Of a DNA stretch of 64,000 nt, positions 38,542 to 47,734 are shown one piece after another; position 1 is the stretch's first letter; each line of letters starts with the position of its first letter. The DNA comes from DYJK01 sp040755055 (GTDB lineage Bacteria; Bacteroidota; Ignavibacteria; Ignavibacteriales; Melioribacteraceae), in contig JBFMBS010000003.1 in NCBI GenBank assembly GCA_040755055.1, positions 62,001 to 126,000 of the forward strand, read 5' to 3'. Both the position numbers and the translations under genes were made by a program. The notes under the pieces are model-generated. The model was given only the letters and a program-made list of their open reading frames with translations. It was not told the origin of the DNA and searched no databases.

Positions 38542-40367
38542 CTTTTCCTCTCCAGCGATGAATCGACTTCAACAATTACTTTCACGGTTTCATCATAAAT
38601 TTCAGAAGCTGAAGCAGAGGTTTCTCCTTGCGGAGCGAATCGTACAAACTCACATTTTTCGGCTATTACTTTTACACGTTCAATCAACTGTTCCGGAATA
38701 TTGTTCTGTTTTAATTTTTCGAGCGATAGTTCCAGGGTAAAATCCGATTTCTGAATTCCAAGTTTATCTTCAAGATACCCGTAAAGAGCAAGAGAAAGTT
38801 CTGAATAAAACTCGGTCACCCGGTTTAAATCAAGCGCATGTTTAGCTGTTTTCAACCTTTGCTTTGCAGCTTTCTCGGCTTTCTGGTATTTCAATAACTG
38901 CAAATTACCGTAAAGTTTATTTTGTCTTTTCCTAATTCCGACTGCAGTAAATAATGCAGCTAAAGGCAGAGCAAAAGAAATCCAGAACCATGGTTTTATC
39001 AGCGAAACTTCTTGTCTTCTCTCCAAATTGAAATCGGAAGTTTTGATGTAGCGGATATCTTCGCTCAGAAGTTTTACATCTTCCTTCGAATAATTCCCGG
39101 CTAACGGTTCATACTGTCCCTCACCTTTGGTAACCGAAATTTTGAATTGGGGTGATCTTTCCGTTACGTATCTTTTTGACGAAGGATTAAAATAAGAGAA
39201 CTCTATGGACGGAATTTCTTTATCTCCCGGTGTACGAGGGACAATTAGGTACTCAACAATTTTTTGTCCTGAAATTACAGATCCTTTATTTACGTTGTCG
39301 TAAACTTTCGGCTCGTATTTTTCAAATCCGGCTGGAAGCTGAACCTCCGGCAGTTTCAATAGTTTAATATTTCCTGAGCCGGATACAGTCATCCGCAAAG
39401 AAATACTTTCATTAGTTACTGCTTTATTTTTATCAAGCTCCACCTTGAAATTAAAATTTCCTACAGCTCCATTAAACGAAGGCGGTACGTTGAACGAAGG
39501 TAAAGGGTCAACTTCGATTTTTAATGTATTGGATCGCGCTTCATATTGCACGGTTTCGGATCGTCCAAAAAATGAATCGTTAAAAAATTCATCGAAGATA
39601 TCATTGCCGGTTCGCTTCTTTTTAACAATGACCGGCACGTTTAACTCGAATGGTGAAACTTTTAATGACCCGGTTTTAGTCGGGAATAACGCAACGCGTT
39701 TTATGGTCGCCACACGGTAACGTTCACCTTTGTACATCCCGATGTCAAAAGAAATAGTCTGTGTTGGATCCATTTCTTCAGCCCAAAATCCTTCATACTG
39801 CGGAAGCTTAGTAATTTGCGGTGATGCTATATTCAATTTCGTATAAAGTTTATAAGTTACATTTACTTGTTCACCAATCATAGCACGTGATTTATTTGCT
39901 TCGGCTAATATGAAAACATTTTTTGCCAGCTCTTCTTCGGTATAACCGCCCGTACTCTCCTTTTGCTGCTGCGGTGTTCCTTTTTCAACTTTAATTTTTA
40001 ATGGGGATGTTCTATACGTCTTGCCATCGTAATCAACACTTGACTGCCCGATAGTAAATTCACCTATGCTTGTTGGCTGCAATATGTATGAAAATGTTAA
40101 TGAACCGGAAACCTTACCATTAATTATTTGCATGCTTGTTGATTGGTTGGGTCCGCTCAAGACTTTAAAACCACTAAAAACGGGCGGACGGAAATTTGTA
40201 ACACTATTAACATCGGCACCTTTAAAAGTGAGATAAACTTGAAAGCGGTCGTATTGTCCCACGGTTGTACGGTCAACCGAGGTATTAAATTCTTGTGCAA
40301 ATAATTTTGCGGTAATCGTACCTAAAAAAAGAATCAAAAAAATATTTCTTCTATTTACCAAAAACAT
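38538..40367 (-). CDS. batD: BatD-like membrane protein
   Basis: The 609-residue protein has a signal peptide (about 1-24), a large beta-rich extracytoplasmic part with several Ig-like domains (VDRTTVGQYDRFQVYLTF, GEQVNVTYKLYTKLNI), one membrane helix near 455-475 and a C-terminal cytoplasmic helical domain. This is the BatD pattern. It belongs to the Bat complex linked with oxygen or stress tolerance in Bacteroides. It follows batC on the same strand with a 61-base A+T-rich gap containing repeated AATTTTTAATT. Confidence 0.9.
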   Translation of the reverse strand: MFLVNRRNIFLILFLGTITAKLFAQEFNTSVDRTTVGQYDRFQVYLTFKGADVNSVTNFRPPVFSGFKVLSGPNQSTSMQIINGKVSGSLTFSYILQPTSIGEFTIGQSSVDYDGKTYRTSPLKIKVEKGTPQQQKESTGGYTEEELAKNVFILAEANKSRAMIGEQVNVTYKLYTKLNIASPQITKLPQYEGFWAEEMDPTQTISFDIGMYKGERYRVATIKRVALFPTKTGSLKVSPFELNVPVIVKKKRTGNDIFDEFFNDSFFGRSETVQYEARSNTLKIEVDPLPSFNVPPSFNGAVGNFNFKVELDKNKAVTNESISLRMTVSGSGNIKLLKLPEVQLPAGFEKYEPKVYDNVNKGSVISGQKIVEYLIVPRTPGDKEIPSIEFSYFNPSSKRYVTERSPQFKISVTKGEGQYEPLAGNYSKEDVKLLSEDIRYIKTSDFNLERRQEVSLIKPWFWISFALPLAALFTAVGIRKRQNKLYGNLQLLKYQKAEKAAKQRLKTAKHALDLNRVTEFYSELSLALYGYLEDKLGIQKSDFTLELSLEKLKQNNIPEQLIERVKVIAEKCEFVRFAPQGETSASASEIYDETVKVIVEVDSSLERKR

Positions 40368-40428
40368 GTTTTATATCAATTTTTAATTTTTAATTCACAA
40401 TTTTTAATTCTAGACTCTTCACTCAATC

Positions 40429-41259
40429 TCACCAATCCTTTTCTCTTGCAACCGCTCTTCCTTTAACCTTACGCAGCTTCTTTTGTAAATCTTTTTCATT
40501 GTTTTTCATTGCTTCCAAAATACGCTGGGCATCATCTTTCGAAATCTGGTTTTGCTGCTGCTGCTGTTGTTGGTTCTGTTTATTTTGTTCTTTGTTCTGG
40601 TCCTTATTTTGATCATTTTGATTCTGCTGCTGATCCTTATCCTGGTCTTGCTTGTTCTGATCTTTATTCTGTTGTTGCTGCTGATTTTGATTTTGCTTCA
40701 GCATATTTAGTGCGTACGAAAGATTGTATTTCGTCTCCAGGTCGTCGGGATTCAACTTCAAAGCATTTATATAAGCGCCGATACTTTCCTGGTACTTTTG
40801 TGATTTCAGCAATGAATTACCAATGTTATGGTAAACCTTGGATTGATTATACTTATCATCCGTAAAAGCCAATGAGTTTTTGTACGACTGCATAGCTTCA
40901 TCATATCTACCTTGTTTGTAATAAGCGTCGCCAAGATTAAAATGTCCTTGAAACAATTCAGGATCTTTTTCCAAACTTTTCTTAAAATTTACCTCGGAAT
41001 CGGAAAACTTTCCGTCTTTGTATAAATCAACACCGTCGTTAACCAATCCTCTTTTACTTTGTGCATTGAGAACAAAAGATAATGTTAAAAACATCAATAA
41101 AAATAAACCATAACGACTTTTAAAATACTCATGATTGTCATTTCGAAGGAGTCCGTCGTTCGATGGACGACTTAGAAATCTTAATGAAACTATAGATTTC
41201 TTTCCCGGCTTGCCTGGATCGAAACGACAAAATTTATTTTTCTTATCGATTATTTTCAT
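40429..41259 (-). CDS. batC: BatC-like TPR protein
   Basis: The 276-residue protein starts at ATG 41259, which overlaps the batB stop (ATGA); an upstream in-frame ATG at 41298 lies inside batB and is less likely. Residues about 10-42 come from a 96-bp palindromic repeat. The signal peptide follows (about 49-66, GLFLLMFLTLSFVLNA), then TPR repeats (70-185) and a Gln/Asn-rich low-complexity region (about 190-240). The role is as a periplasmic TPR scaffold of the Bat complex. Confidence 0.87.
   Translation of the reverse strand: MKIIDKKNKFCRFDPGKPGKKSIVSLRFLSRPSNDGLLRNDNHEYFKSRYGLFLLMFLTLSFVLNAQSKRGLVNDGVDLYKDGKFSDSEVNFKKSLEKDPELFQGHFNLGDAYYKQGRYDEAMQSYKNSLAFTDDKYNQSKVYHNIGNSLLKSQKYQESIGAYINALKLNPDDLETKYNLSYALNMLKQNQNQQQQQNKDQNKQDQDKDQQQNQNDQNKDQNKEQNKQNQQQQQQQNQISKDDAQRILEAMKNNEKDLQKKLRKVKGRAVAREKDW
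41135..41230 (-). repeat. 96-bp palindromic repeat in frame within the batC 5' end
   Basis: TTGTCATTTCGA (41135-41146) and TCGAAACGACAA (41219-41230) are inverted repeats with one mismatch. An inner AGAAATC/GATTTCT pair gives further folding. The length of 96 is a multiple of three and the minus-strand reading through it is open, so batC continues. The TCATTTCGA-type end resembles dispersed intergenic palindromes in related genomes. Confidence 0.65.
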
Positions 41260-42299
41260 TGTTCTGCCTTTCGCAATATTTCGAATCTCCTCAGCCATTT
41301 TGATCTATTCATAGAAATAAAAAATTCCGCAATCAACAGCAAGATAACCGGCAGTAGGAAATAATAAAATCTGTCTTCGTATTCCGTAATTCTTTTGGAA
41401 CCATATTCGGATTGTTCAATCTTGGCAAGGTCATTGTAAATACTTTCCAGTTCATCTTCGGTATTAGTTCCGCGATAATATTTCCCGTTTCCTTTCTCAG
41501 TAATTGTTTTAAGTATTGCCTCATCAAGTTTTGTTAGAACGATATTACCTTGATTATCTTTTTTGAAACCAACCTGGTTTCCCGATTCATTATAGACCGG
41601 TATCGGCACTCCAGCCGGAGAACCAAACCCAATTGAATAAATAGCAACATCTTTGGAATTGGCTTCTTCTATGGCAGCATCCAAATCACCTTCATGATCT
41701 TCGCCGTCGGTTATAACTACGATTGCTTTTTTAGTTCCGTCATCATAACGGAAAGATTTTAAAGCCAGATCGAGTGCCGGACCGATTGCAGTTCCGGCTT
41801 GGGGAACAGAGTTAACATCTACGGCAGATAAAAATAAATTTGCTGCGGCATAATCAGAGGTCAGCGGAAATTGAATATATGCTGCACCGGCAAAAACTAT
41901 CAGTCCGATTCTATCACCTTGCAAGCGTTGAATTAATTGTGAGATTTCAAATTTCGATTTTTCCAATCTGCTCGGTTTAATGTCTTCAGCAAGCATACTC
42001 TTGGAAACATCGAGCAGAATATAAACATCAATTCCTACTTGTTTAACTTCTTCAATCTTTGTTCCTACTTGCGGATTTGCAAGAGCAATCAACAGTAAAG
42101 CCAAAGCAAATAAAAATATCCCGAATTTATACGCAGATTTTAACCGGCTTCGCATCGGCATTAATATATCATGCAATTTTGTACCGGCAAATTTTTCTAA
42201 AAACATATTCTGCTTTTTCTGTAAATACCAGTACAAAATAACCAGCACCGGGATTATTAAAAGCGCATAAATAAATTCTATGTTTGTAAATCGAATCAT
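41256..42299 (-). CDS. batB: BatB-like VWA membrane protein
   Basis: The 347-residue protein has two N-terminal membrane helices (about 8-26, 56-75), a VWA domain with the MIDAS DVSKSM (LLDVSKSMLAEDIKPSRL) and TDGEDHEGD, and a C-terminal helix (about 310-330). BatA and BatB are paired VWA proteins thought to form the membrane core of the Bat complex and to be acted on by MoxR. It lies 33 bases after batA. Confidence 0.93.
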   Translation of the reverse strand: MIRFTNIEFIYALLIIPVLVILYWYLQKKQNMFLEKFAGTKLHDILMPMRSRLKSAYKFGIFLFALALLLIALANPQVGTKIEEVKQVGIDVYILLDVSKSMLAEDIKPSRLEKSKFEISQLIQRLQGDRIGLIVFAGAAYIQFPLTSDYAAANLFLSAVDVNSVPQAGTAIGPALDLALKSFRYDDGTKKAIVVITDGEDHEGDLDAAIEEANSKDVAIYSIGFGSPAGVPIPVYNESGNQVGFKKDNQGNIVLTKLDEAILKTITEKGNGKYYRGTNTEDELESIYNDLAKIEQSEYGSKRITEYEDRFYYFLLPVILLLIAEFFISMNRSKWLRRFEILRKAEQ

Positions 42300-42332
42300 A
42301 TTTTTTTCATTATTATCTCAACGGCATTGATA

Positions 42333-43328
42333 TTAAGGCAGCCGTCGTAAATAAGTTTTTGATAAACCAAACTCCGCTAATAATAAAATTAGTCCGGCAA
42401 AAGCCCAACCAAAGTATAATTCCTTTGCATGTCTGAATGACGTAACTTCAACCCTCGTTTTCTCGAGCCGATCTATCTCTTCATAAATTTCAACAAGTTT
42501 ACGATTGTTAGTAGCACGGAAATATTTTCCGCCGGTAATACCGGCAATCTGTTTCAGCAATGCCTCATCAATTTCAACCGGTACCATTTGATATCTTCTT
42601 CCAAACGGTGTTTGGAATGGATACGGAGCTTCGCCCATTGTTCCAACTCCAACCGTATAAATTCTAATTCCAAATTTTTGTGCAATCTGCGCAGAAGTTA
42701 AGGGATCAATTTGACCGGCATTGTTAACACCATCGGTCAAAAGTATCATCACTTTACTTTTTGCTTTGCTGTCTTTCAACCTATTCACGCCATTTGCAAC
42801 GGCATTGCCAATTGCCGTACCGTCTTCAATCATACCGCTCTGAATTTCGCCGAGCAAATTCCTGAGAACAGAATAGTCAATCGTTAACGGGCATTGAGTA
42901 AAACTTTCGCCTGAAAAAATTACTAACCCGATCTTATCCGAAGTTCTGCCCTTTATAAAATCATCAATAACTTTTTTTGCGGCATCCAAACGATTTGGTT
43001 TGAAATCTTCTGCAAGCATACTTCCGGAAATATCGAGCACCATTGCAATATCAATTCCTTCCGTGTAAATATTTTCGCCGCTGGAAAATGTTTGCGGACG
43101 TGCAAAGGCAACTATAAGTAAAGCCACCGCCAATGTTCTCAATATAGCCGGGAGATGAACTATTCTTTCCTTTAAGCTTTTTGGCGCATCACCAAACATT
43201 TGTAACGATGAATATGTAATGTTAGGTGATTGTTTATCCTTATTCTTCCAGTACCAATAAAAAATCAAGGGGACAAAAATAAGTGAGTACAATACCCACG
43301 GATATGCAAAGATTACATCACTAAACAT
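42333..43328 (-). CDS. batA: BatA-like VWA membrane protein
   Basis: The 331-residue protein starts at ATG 43328 (MFSDVIFAYPWVLYSL), just upstream of the end of the previous gene; a longer frame from 43355 would overlap more and lacks a good site. It has membrane helices at about 10-25 and 50-70, a VWA domain with LDISGSMLAEDFKPNRL and LTDGVNNAG, and a C-terminal helix. It is a paralogue of batB. Confidence 0.93.
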   Translation of the reverse strand: MFSDVIFAYPWVLYSLIFVPLIFYWYWKNKDKQSPNITYSSLQMFGDAPKSLKERIVHLPAILRTLAVALLIVAFARPQTFSSGENIYTEGIDIAMVLDISGSMLAEDFKPNRLDAAKKVIDDFIKGRTSDKIGLVIFSGESFTQCPLTIDYSVLRNLLGEIQSGMIEDGTAIGNAVANGVNRLKDSKAKSKVMILLTDGVNNAGQIDPLTSAQIAQKFGIRIYTVGVGTMGEAPYPFQTPFGRRYQMVPVEIDEALLKQIAGITGGKYFRATNNRKLVEIYEEIDRLEKTRVEVTSFRHAKELYFGWAFAGLILLLAEFGLSKTYLRRLP

Positions 43329-44271
43329 TTTGTACCTCTCGTACTTCCGCAACAACCGGCTTCGGGATTGTATCGTTAACTATTTGATAAGCTTGTTTAA
43401 TCATCTCATCGTTTACATTCGGCATCGGCTGAAACTTAGCAAACTTTACAAGATCCGCATTGCTGAAAAATCCGTTTAATATTTCGGTTATCACCTTTGC
43501 ATCTTCAATATAATTGATAACAGCGAGTATTTCTGCACTGGTCATTTCAAGTGCCCTGAAGTTAAAACGGTCTTCAAAATATTTGCGTATAATTTCCGTA
43601 ATCTCGGAGTGATATTCTTTCACAAAACCTTGCTGCCATAATTTCCTTTCTTCAAGTAAGTGCAATTGCTGTAGAGCTATTTCGTGCGGAGGAATTTTTA
43701 TTTCCGGTTCGGTATGGACAACATCCACCTTTTTCTTTTTGTAAAAACGATAAACATAATAACCCCCGACAGCAAGAGCAACGGCGATTAATACAATAAT
43801 TATAATTAACACCCAATCGAGCGGCAGTTTAACCGGCTCTTTAATATCACGTATATCCTCTTGAGAATTTACCGGGAGAGTATGAACTACTATTGACAGA
43901 GGATTTGTTGCAATAAAATGTTTGTTACCGCTTTGATGTTTAGTATAGGCAACTTGCAATGAAGGGATTTCTACTTTACCCGAATCATATTTCGAAAAAA
44001 TAAATCTATGGTATTCAATAATGTTCTCATTTACATCATTTTTTTCGACCGGTAATGTTCTTATAAAATCAAGCACTTTAATACTATCTTTTACCGGGGG
44101 AGGAGTAACCACAAAATATTTATCATGTTTAATTTCTATTGTGTATGTAATATAATCGCCGACCATATAGCTTGTTGTATCGGTGTATGCACTTACACTC
44201 ATTTCTTGTGCAAAAGTCGAAACAAATGGGACAAGTAAAATTGCGGAAAGGAGTCGTAAAATTTTTACCAT
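43321..44271 (-). CDS. BatD-like N-terminal domain protein with cytoplasmic tail (DUF4381-like)
   Basis: The 316-residue protein has a signal peptide (1-21, ending STFAQ), a beta-rich domain (MSVSAYTDTTSYMVGDYITYTIEI), one membrane helix (about 152-174) and a helical cytoplasmic end (EIIRKYFEDRFNFRALEMTSAEIL). The last part matches the DUF4381-type tail found between DUF58 and VWA genes in MoxR operons. It probably anchors or assembles the complex. It overlaps DUF58 and batA by a few bases on each side. Confidence 0.82.
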   Translation of the reverse strand: MVKILRLLSAILLVPFVSTFAQEMSVSAYTDTTSYMVGDYITYTIEIKHDKYFVVTPPPVKDSIKVLDFIRTLPVEKNDVNENIIEYHRFIFSKYDSGKVEIPSLQVAYTKHQSGNKHFIATNPLSIVVHTLPVNSQEDIRDIKEPVKLPLDWVLIIIIVLIAVALAVGGYYVYRFYKKKKVDVVHTEPEIKIPPHEIALQQLHLLEERKLWQQGFVKEYHSEITEIIRKYFEDRFNFRALEMTSAEILAVINYIEDAKVITEILNGFFSNADLVKFAKFQPMPNVNDEMIKQAYQIVNDTIPKPVVAEVREVQNV

Positions 44272-45140
44272 CTTTTCTCTCTCAACTTAAAGAAATCAAC
44301 AAGCGGTTTGATGTAAGACCCACCGGTTTGAATTTCAATAGAATCCAACCGGCTGGAGATAAAAAGCTGTTTACGGAAATTTGCAAAACGCTTTTGTGTT
44401 TCATTAAAATTAACCTGGAAATCTCTGCTGTCGGTATCGATATATCTAATTTCCCCGGTTTCAGCGTCGCGGAATTTTATCAATCCGCTTTTCAATATCT
44501 GTTTTTCTCGCGGATCGCTTATAACTATTCCAATTAAATCATGTTTCTTTCCAACAATTCTTAAAATTTTTTCGTAGCCGATATCAAAAAAATCCGATAT
44601 CAAAAAAACTATGGCTTTCTTTTTTATTGTATGATTAAAATACTCAAGTGCCGAGCGCAAATTTGTTTTGTTTCCTTGCGGTTCAAATGATAATACATCA
44701 CGAACAATTCTTAATGCGTGACTTTTTCCTTTTTTAGGCGGAATGAATTTTTCAATCTGATCACTGAACATAATCAATCCCACCTTATCATTATTCTTCA
44801 AAGCAGAGAAAGCAAGTATGGCACTCAGCTCAGCGGCAATCTGTTGTTTCGTTTTATCAATACTTCCGAAAACAAGCGAGCCGCTCATATCAACCAATAA
44901 CATAACAGTAAGTTCGCGTTCCTCTTCAAATATTTTTACAAACGGATGACCAAACCTGGCGCTGACATTCCAATCAATACTGCGGACATCATCACCAACA
45001 TGGTACTCGCGGACTTCACTGAATTCCATACCGCGTCCTTTGAAAACGGAATGATACTCGCCGCTGAATACATCGTTAACAATGCCGCGTGTACGGATTT
45101 CTATTTGTTTTACTTGTTTTAATAATTCTTTTGTTAGCAT
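44265..45140 (-). CDS. DUF58 domain protein
   Basis: The 291-residue protein carries the DUF58 signature GRGMEFSEVREYHVGDDVRSIDWNVSARFG, followed by a VWA-like region with LLVDMSGSLVFG and FLISDFFDIG. DUF58 proteins are regular partners of MoxR ATPases and VWA proteins. There is no signal peptide. It lies between moxR (106 bases upstream) and the BatD-like gene, which it overlaps by seven bases. Confidence 0.94.
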   Translation of the reverse strand: MLTKELLKQVKQIEIRTRGIVNDVFSGEYHSVFKGRGMEFSEVREYHVGDDVRSIDWNVSARFGHPFVKIFEEERELTVMLLVDMSGSLVFGSIDKTKQQIAAELSAILAFSALKNNDKVGLIMFSDQIEKFIPPKKGKSHALRIVRDVLSFEPQGNKTNLRSALEYFNHTIKKKAIVFLISDFFDIGYEKILRIVGKKHDLIGIVISDPREKQILKSGLIKFRDAETGEIRYIDTDSRDFQVNFNETQKRFANFRKQLFISSRLDSIEIQTGGSYIKPLVDFFKLREKRW

Positions 45141-45158
45141 TTTGATAGTAATAAGTTT

Positions 45159-45221
45159 TTAGCTATTAGTCTTTAGTCATTAGCTGTTAGCTACGAGTCA
45201 TTAGCAATTAGTACTTGCTAA
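45159..45221. repeat. Degenerate 7-nt tandem array (TTAGYYR-like)
   Basis: Nine consecutive heptamers are visible on the plus strand: TTAGCTA, TTAGTCT, TTAGTCA, TTAGCTG, TTAGCTA, CGAGTCA, TTAGCAA, TTAGTAC, TTGCTAA. A short inverted continuation (AGCTGAAGACTAAAAGCT) follows to 45240. The array fills the gap between moxR and the DUF58 gene and is noncoding. Confidence 0.75.
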
Positions 45222-45246
45222 AAGCTGAAGACTAAAAGCTGTTTTT

Positions 45247-46239
45247 TCACGGTACTTCAATTTTATTCAAGATTTTAGAAATTATTGTTTCCGAAGTAAT
45301 ATCTTCTGCTTCTGCTTCATAAGTAACAGCAATACGGTGCCGCAAAACATCGGAACAGATTGAACGAACATCTTCAGGTATTACATAACCTCTTCTGCGT
45401 ACAAATGCCATTGCACGTGTGCCAAGTGCAAGGTAGATCGATGCGCGCGGCGATCCGCCGTAACTGATTAAATCTGTCAGCTCATCCAAACCATATTCTT
45501 TCGGGTTACGTGTTGCAAAAACAATATCAAGTATATATTTCTCAATTTTTTCATCCATGTAAATTTCATTAACAAGTTTACGCGCACGTAAAATATCATC
45601 CGGAGAAACAACGGCATTTGGATTTTGCTGCGTACCGGTTGAAATTGTTCTCATTATTTTTTGTTCTTCTTCACGGTTCGGATATGTAATCTTAACCTTC
45701 AGCATAAAACGATCAACTTGTGCTTCAGGCAGCGGATATGTTCCTTCTTGTTCAATAGGATTTTGAGTTGCAAGTACAAGGAACGGCTCATCAAGTTTAA
45801 ATGTTGTTTCGCCGATGGTAACTTGTCGTTCTTGCATCGCTTCGAGCAAGGCACTTTGAACTTTAGCCGGGGCGCGGTTTATTTCATCTGCAAGTATGAA
45901 ATTCGCAAAGATCGGTCCCTTTTTAATCGTAAAGTTTCCGTCTTTCTGGTTATAAATTAATGTTCCTATTAAATCCGCCGGAAGAAGATCGGGAGTGAAT
46001 TGTATTCTTTGAAATTTTGCTTTCATTGACGAAGCAAGAGATTTGATTGCGAGAGTTTTTGCGAGCCCCGGTACGCCCTCCAGCAAAACATGACCGTTGC
46101 CGAGCAAGCCAATTACCAGGCGTTCCAGCATCTGTTTTTGACCGACAATTACTTTGCCGATCTCGTTGAAAAGTATATCAATAAACTCACTTTCTCGCCG
46201 GATTTTTTCATTAAGTGCTGTAATATCCAATTTTATCAC
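45247..46239 (-). CDS. MoxR-family AAA+ ATPase
   Basis: The 330-residue protein has Walker A GVPGLAKT, Walker B LADEINRAPAKVQSALLEAMQE and ATQNPIEQEGTYPLPEAQVDRF, all MoxR marks. MoxR ATPases act as chaperones for VWA-protein complexes, here BatA and BatB. The start is GTG 46239 (no upstream site) or TTG 46230, which has GAGG at good spacing; I could not decide. It heads the eight-gene operon. Confidence 0.95.
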   Translation of the reverse strand: MIKLDITALNEKIRRESEFIDILFNEIGKVIVGQKQMLERLVIGLLGNGHVLLEGVPGLAKTLAIKSLASSMKAKFQRIQFTPDLLPADLIGTLIYNQKDGNFTIKKGPIFANFILADEINRAPAKVQSALLEAMQERQVTIGETTFKLDEPFLVLATQNPIEQEGTYPLPEAQVDRFMLKVKITYPNREEEQKIMRTISTGTQQNPNAVVSPDDILRARKLVNEIYMDEKIEKYILDIVFATRNPKEYGLDELTDLISYGGSPRASIYLALGTRAMAFVRRRGYVIPEDVRSICSDVLRHRIAVTYEAEAEDITSETIISKILNKIEVP

Positions 46240-46424
46240 CTCAATAATTTGAAAAACTGTTTGTTTCTACAAAATTGAATTGATTTAAGTTTCTATATAA
46301 TAGTTAATTTTTGTTAAAAAATATGATTCTCAAGCGGTAAATATAAGAAATTTGGAATTGTTGGGAATTCTCTGATTACTAATAAAATTTAGGATCTTGA
46401 GTTATATTGGATATTTAAGTTGAA

Positions 46425-46443
46425 GTCGAGCAAAATGCTCGAC
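46425..46443. repeat. GTCGAGCA hairpin palindrome
   Basis: GTCGAGCA and TGCTCGAC are separated by AAA, a perfect 8-bp stem. It lies between moxR and the rlmI-like gene on the minus strand, 14 bases from the latter's stop. The 217-base gap here (46240-46456) is otherwise A+T-rich with no gene that I can see. Confidence 0.6.
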
Positions 46444-46456
46444 CTACTGCATAAAA

Positions 46457-47638
46457 TTACAAAATTCTTATAGCAGCAAATTTTAAATAGACCGTTTCTT
46501 CCATTGCCGGTAATAACGGATGATCAAGCGACGCATTATTGAAATAAAAAAACTGTATTTGCTTGCCGGACTTTTGAGCGGCAGAATTAACGGCGTCAAC
46601 AAACATTTCTTTTTTAAGATGATACGAACATGATGAGGTAAAGAGTAAACCGTCCTTATTTAATATTTCCATTCCTAAGCGGTTTAATTTTTCATATGCT
46701 TTGATTGCTTTTGGAAGCGATTTTTTATTTTTTGCAAATGCCGGCGGATCAAGAATTACTACATCAAACTTTTTACCGGATGCAATACATGATTCTAAAT
46801 AGTCAAATACATCTGATGATATGAATTCTGATTTCGAATTTAATTTATTCAATTCAAAATTAAATTTTGCATTCTTTATTTCTTCGTTTGATGAATCGAC
46901 AAAAGTTATAGAGTTGGCTCCGTTTATTGCAGCATGTAAACCAAATCCGCCTGAGTTGCAAAAACAATCGAGTACTGCTTTACTCTTACAAAATCTACCG
47001 GCAAATTCCCGGTTGTCGCATTGATCAAAATAGAAACCGGTTTTGTGTGATGTTGAAAAATTTATTTTGTATTTGATTACTCCATCATCAATAATTTCAT
47101 CAGCCGCTTCACCCAAATAGATTTTATCTTCTGCCGGAAGCCCTTCTAATTTTCTAAAATACTCTTCGTTCTTTGTAAAAATATTTTTTGCACCAAGTCT
47201 TTCTTTCAGTACAAATACTATTTTATCAATATTCTTGTCCATTCCGAATGAATAGATTTGAAGCACAAACGTATCGTTGTATTTGTCGATTATCAGACCG
47301 GGCAAGAAATCACTTTCTGAGAAGACCATGCGGAAGGAATTACGGTTTGGATAAATAGTTTTTCGAAAGTTGAAAGCCGAAAGTAATTTCTCCTCAAAAA
47401 AATTATTGAGATTAATTTCCTTTTCTTTGAATAGAACACGAACCGCTATCAATGAATTGGCATTATAAAATCCAGATGCAATAAAATTATCGCGTGAATC
47501 ATAAACTTGTACAACATCACCATTCTGCGCTCTATATTCATCATTCTGCATTATCCTTTCAATTTCATTGCTAAAAACCCACAGATGCCCTTGCTTGATG
47601 CGGCGTTCTTCGTTTTTCTTTAATATAATTCTGCTCAA
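46457..47638 (-). CDS. rlmI: RlmI-like 23S rRNA cytosine methyltransferase
   Basis: The 393-residue protein has an N-terminal PUA domain (ILKKNEERRIKQGHLWVFSNEI, GDVVQVYD) and a C-terminal SAM methyltransferase fold with VLDCFCNSGGFGLHAA, FVDSS and the LDPPAFAKNKKS motif. This matches RlmI, which makes m5C1962 in 23S rRNA, though related YwbD-type enzymes are possible. Length normal. It is divergent from the lipoprotein gene at 47735. Confidence 0.92.
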   Translation of the reverse strand: MSRIILKKNEERRIKQGHLWVFSNEIERIMQNDEYRAQNGDVVQVYDSRDNFIASGFYNANSLIAVRVLFKEKEINLNNFFEEKLLSAFNFRKTIYPNRNSFRMVFSESDFLPGLIIDKYNDTFVLQIYSFGMDKNIDKIVFVLKERLGAKNIFTKNEEYFRKLEGLPAEDKIYLGEAADEIIDDGVIKYKINFSTSHKTGFYFDQCDNREFAGRFCKSKAVLDCFCNSGGFGLHAAINGANSITFVDSSNEEIKNAKFNFELNKLNSKSEFISSDVFDYLESCIASGKKFDVVILDPPAFAKNKKSLPKAIKAYEKLNRLGMEILNKDGLLFTSSCSYHLKKEMFVDAVNSAAQKSGKQIQFFYFNNASLDHPLLPAMEETVYLKFAAIRIL

Positions 47639-47734
47639 AATCTCACCATTAGTTTGTGCAAATATACATCGCTTACAAATCAGAAGTCAGTTTTTAGTTA
47701 TATTTCGGCACTAAATTTTCAAAGGAATGAATCT

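Noticed and set aside
41260..41298. Upstream start for batC inside batB
   Set aside because: ATG 41259 overlaps the batB stop in an ATGA arrangement, as for batE, and is the simpler start.
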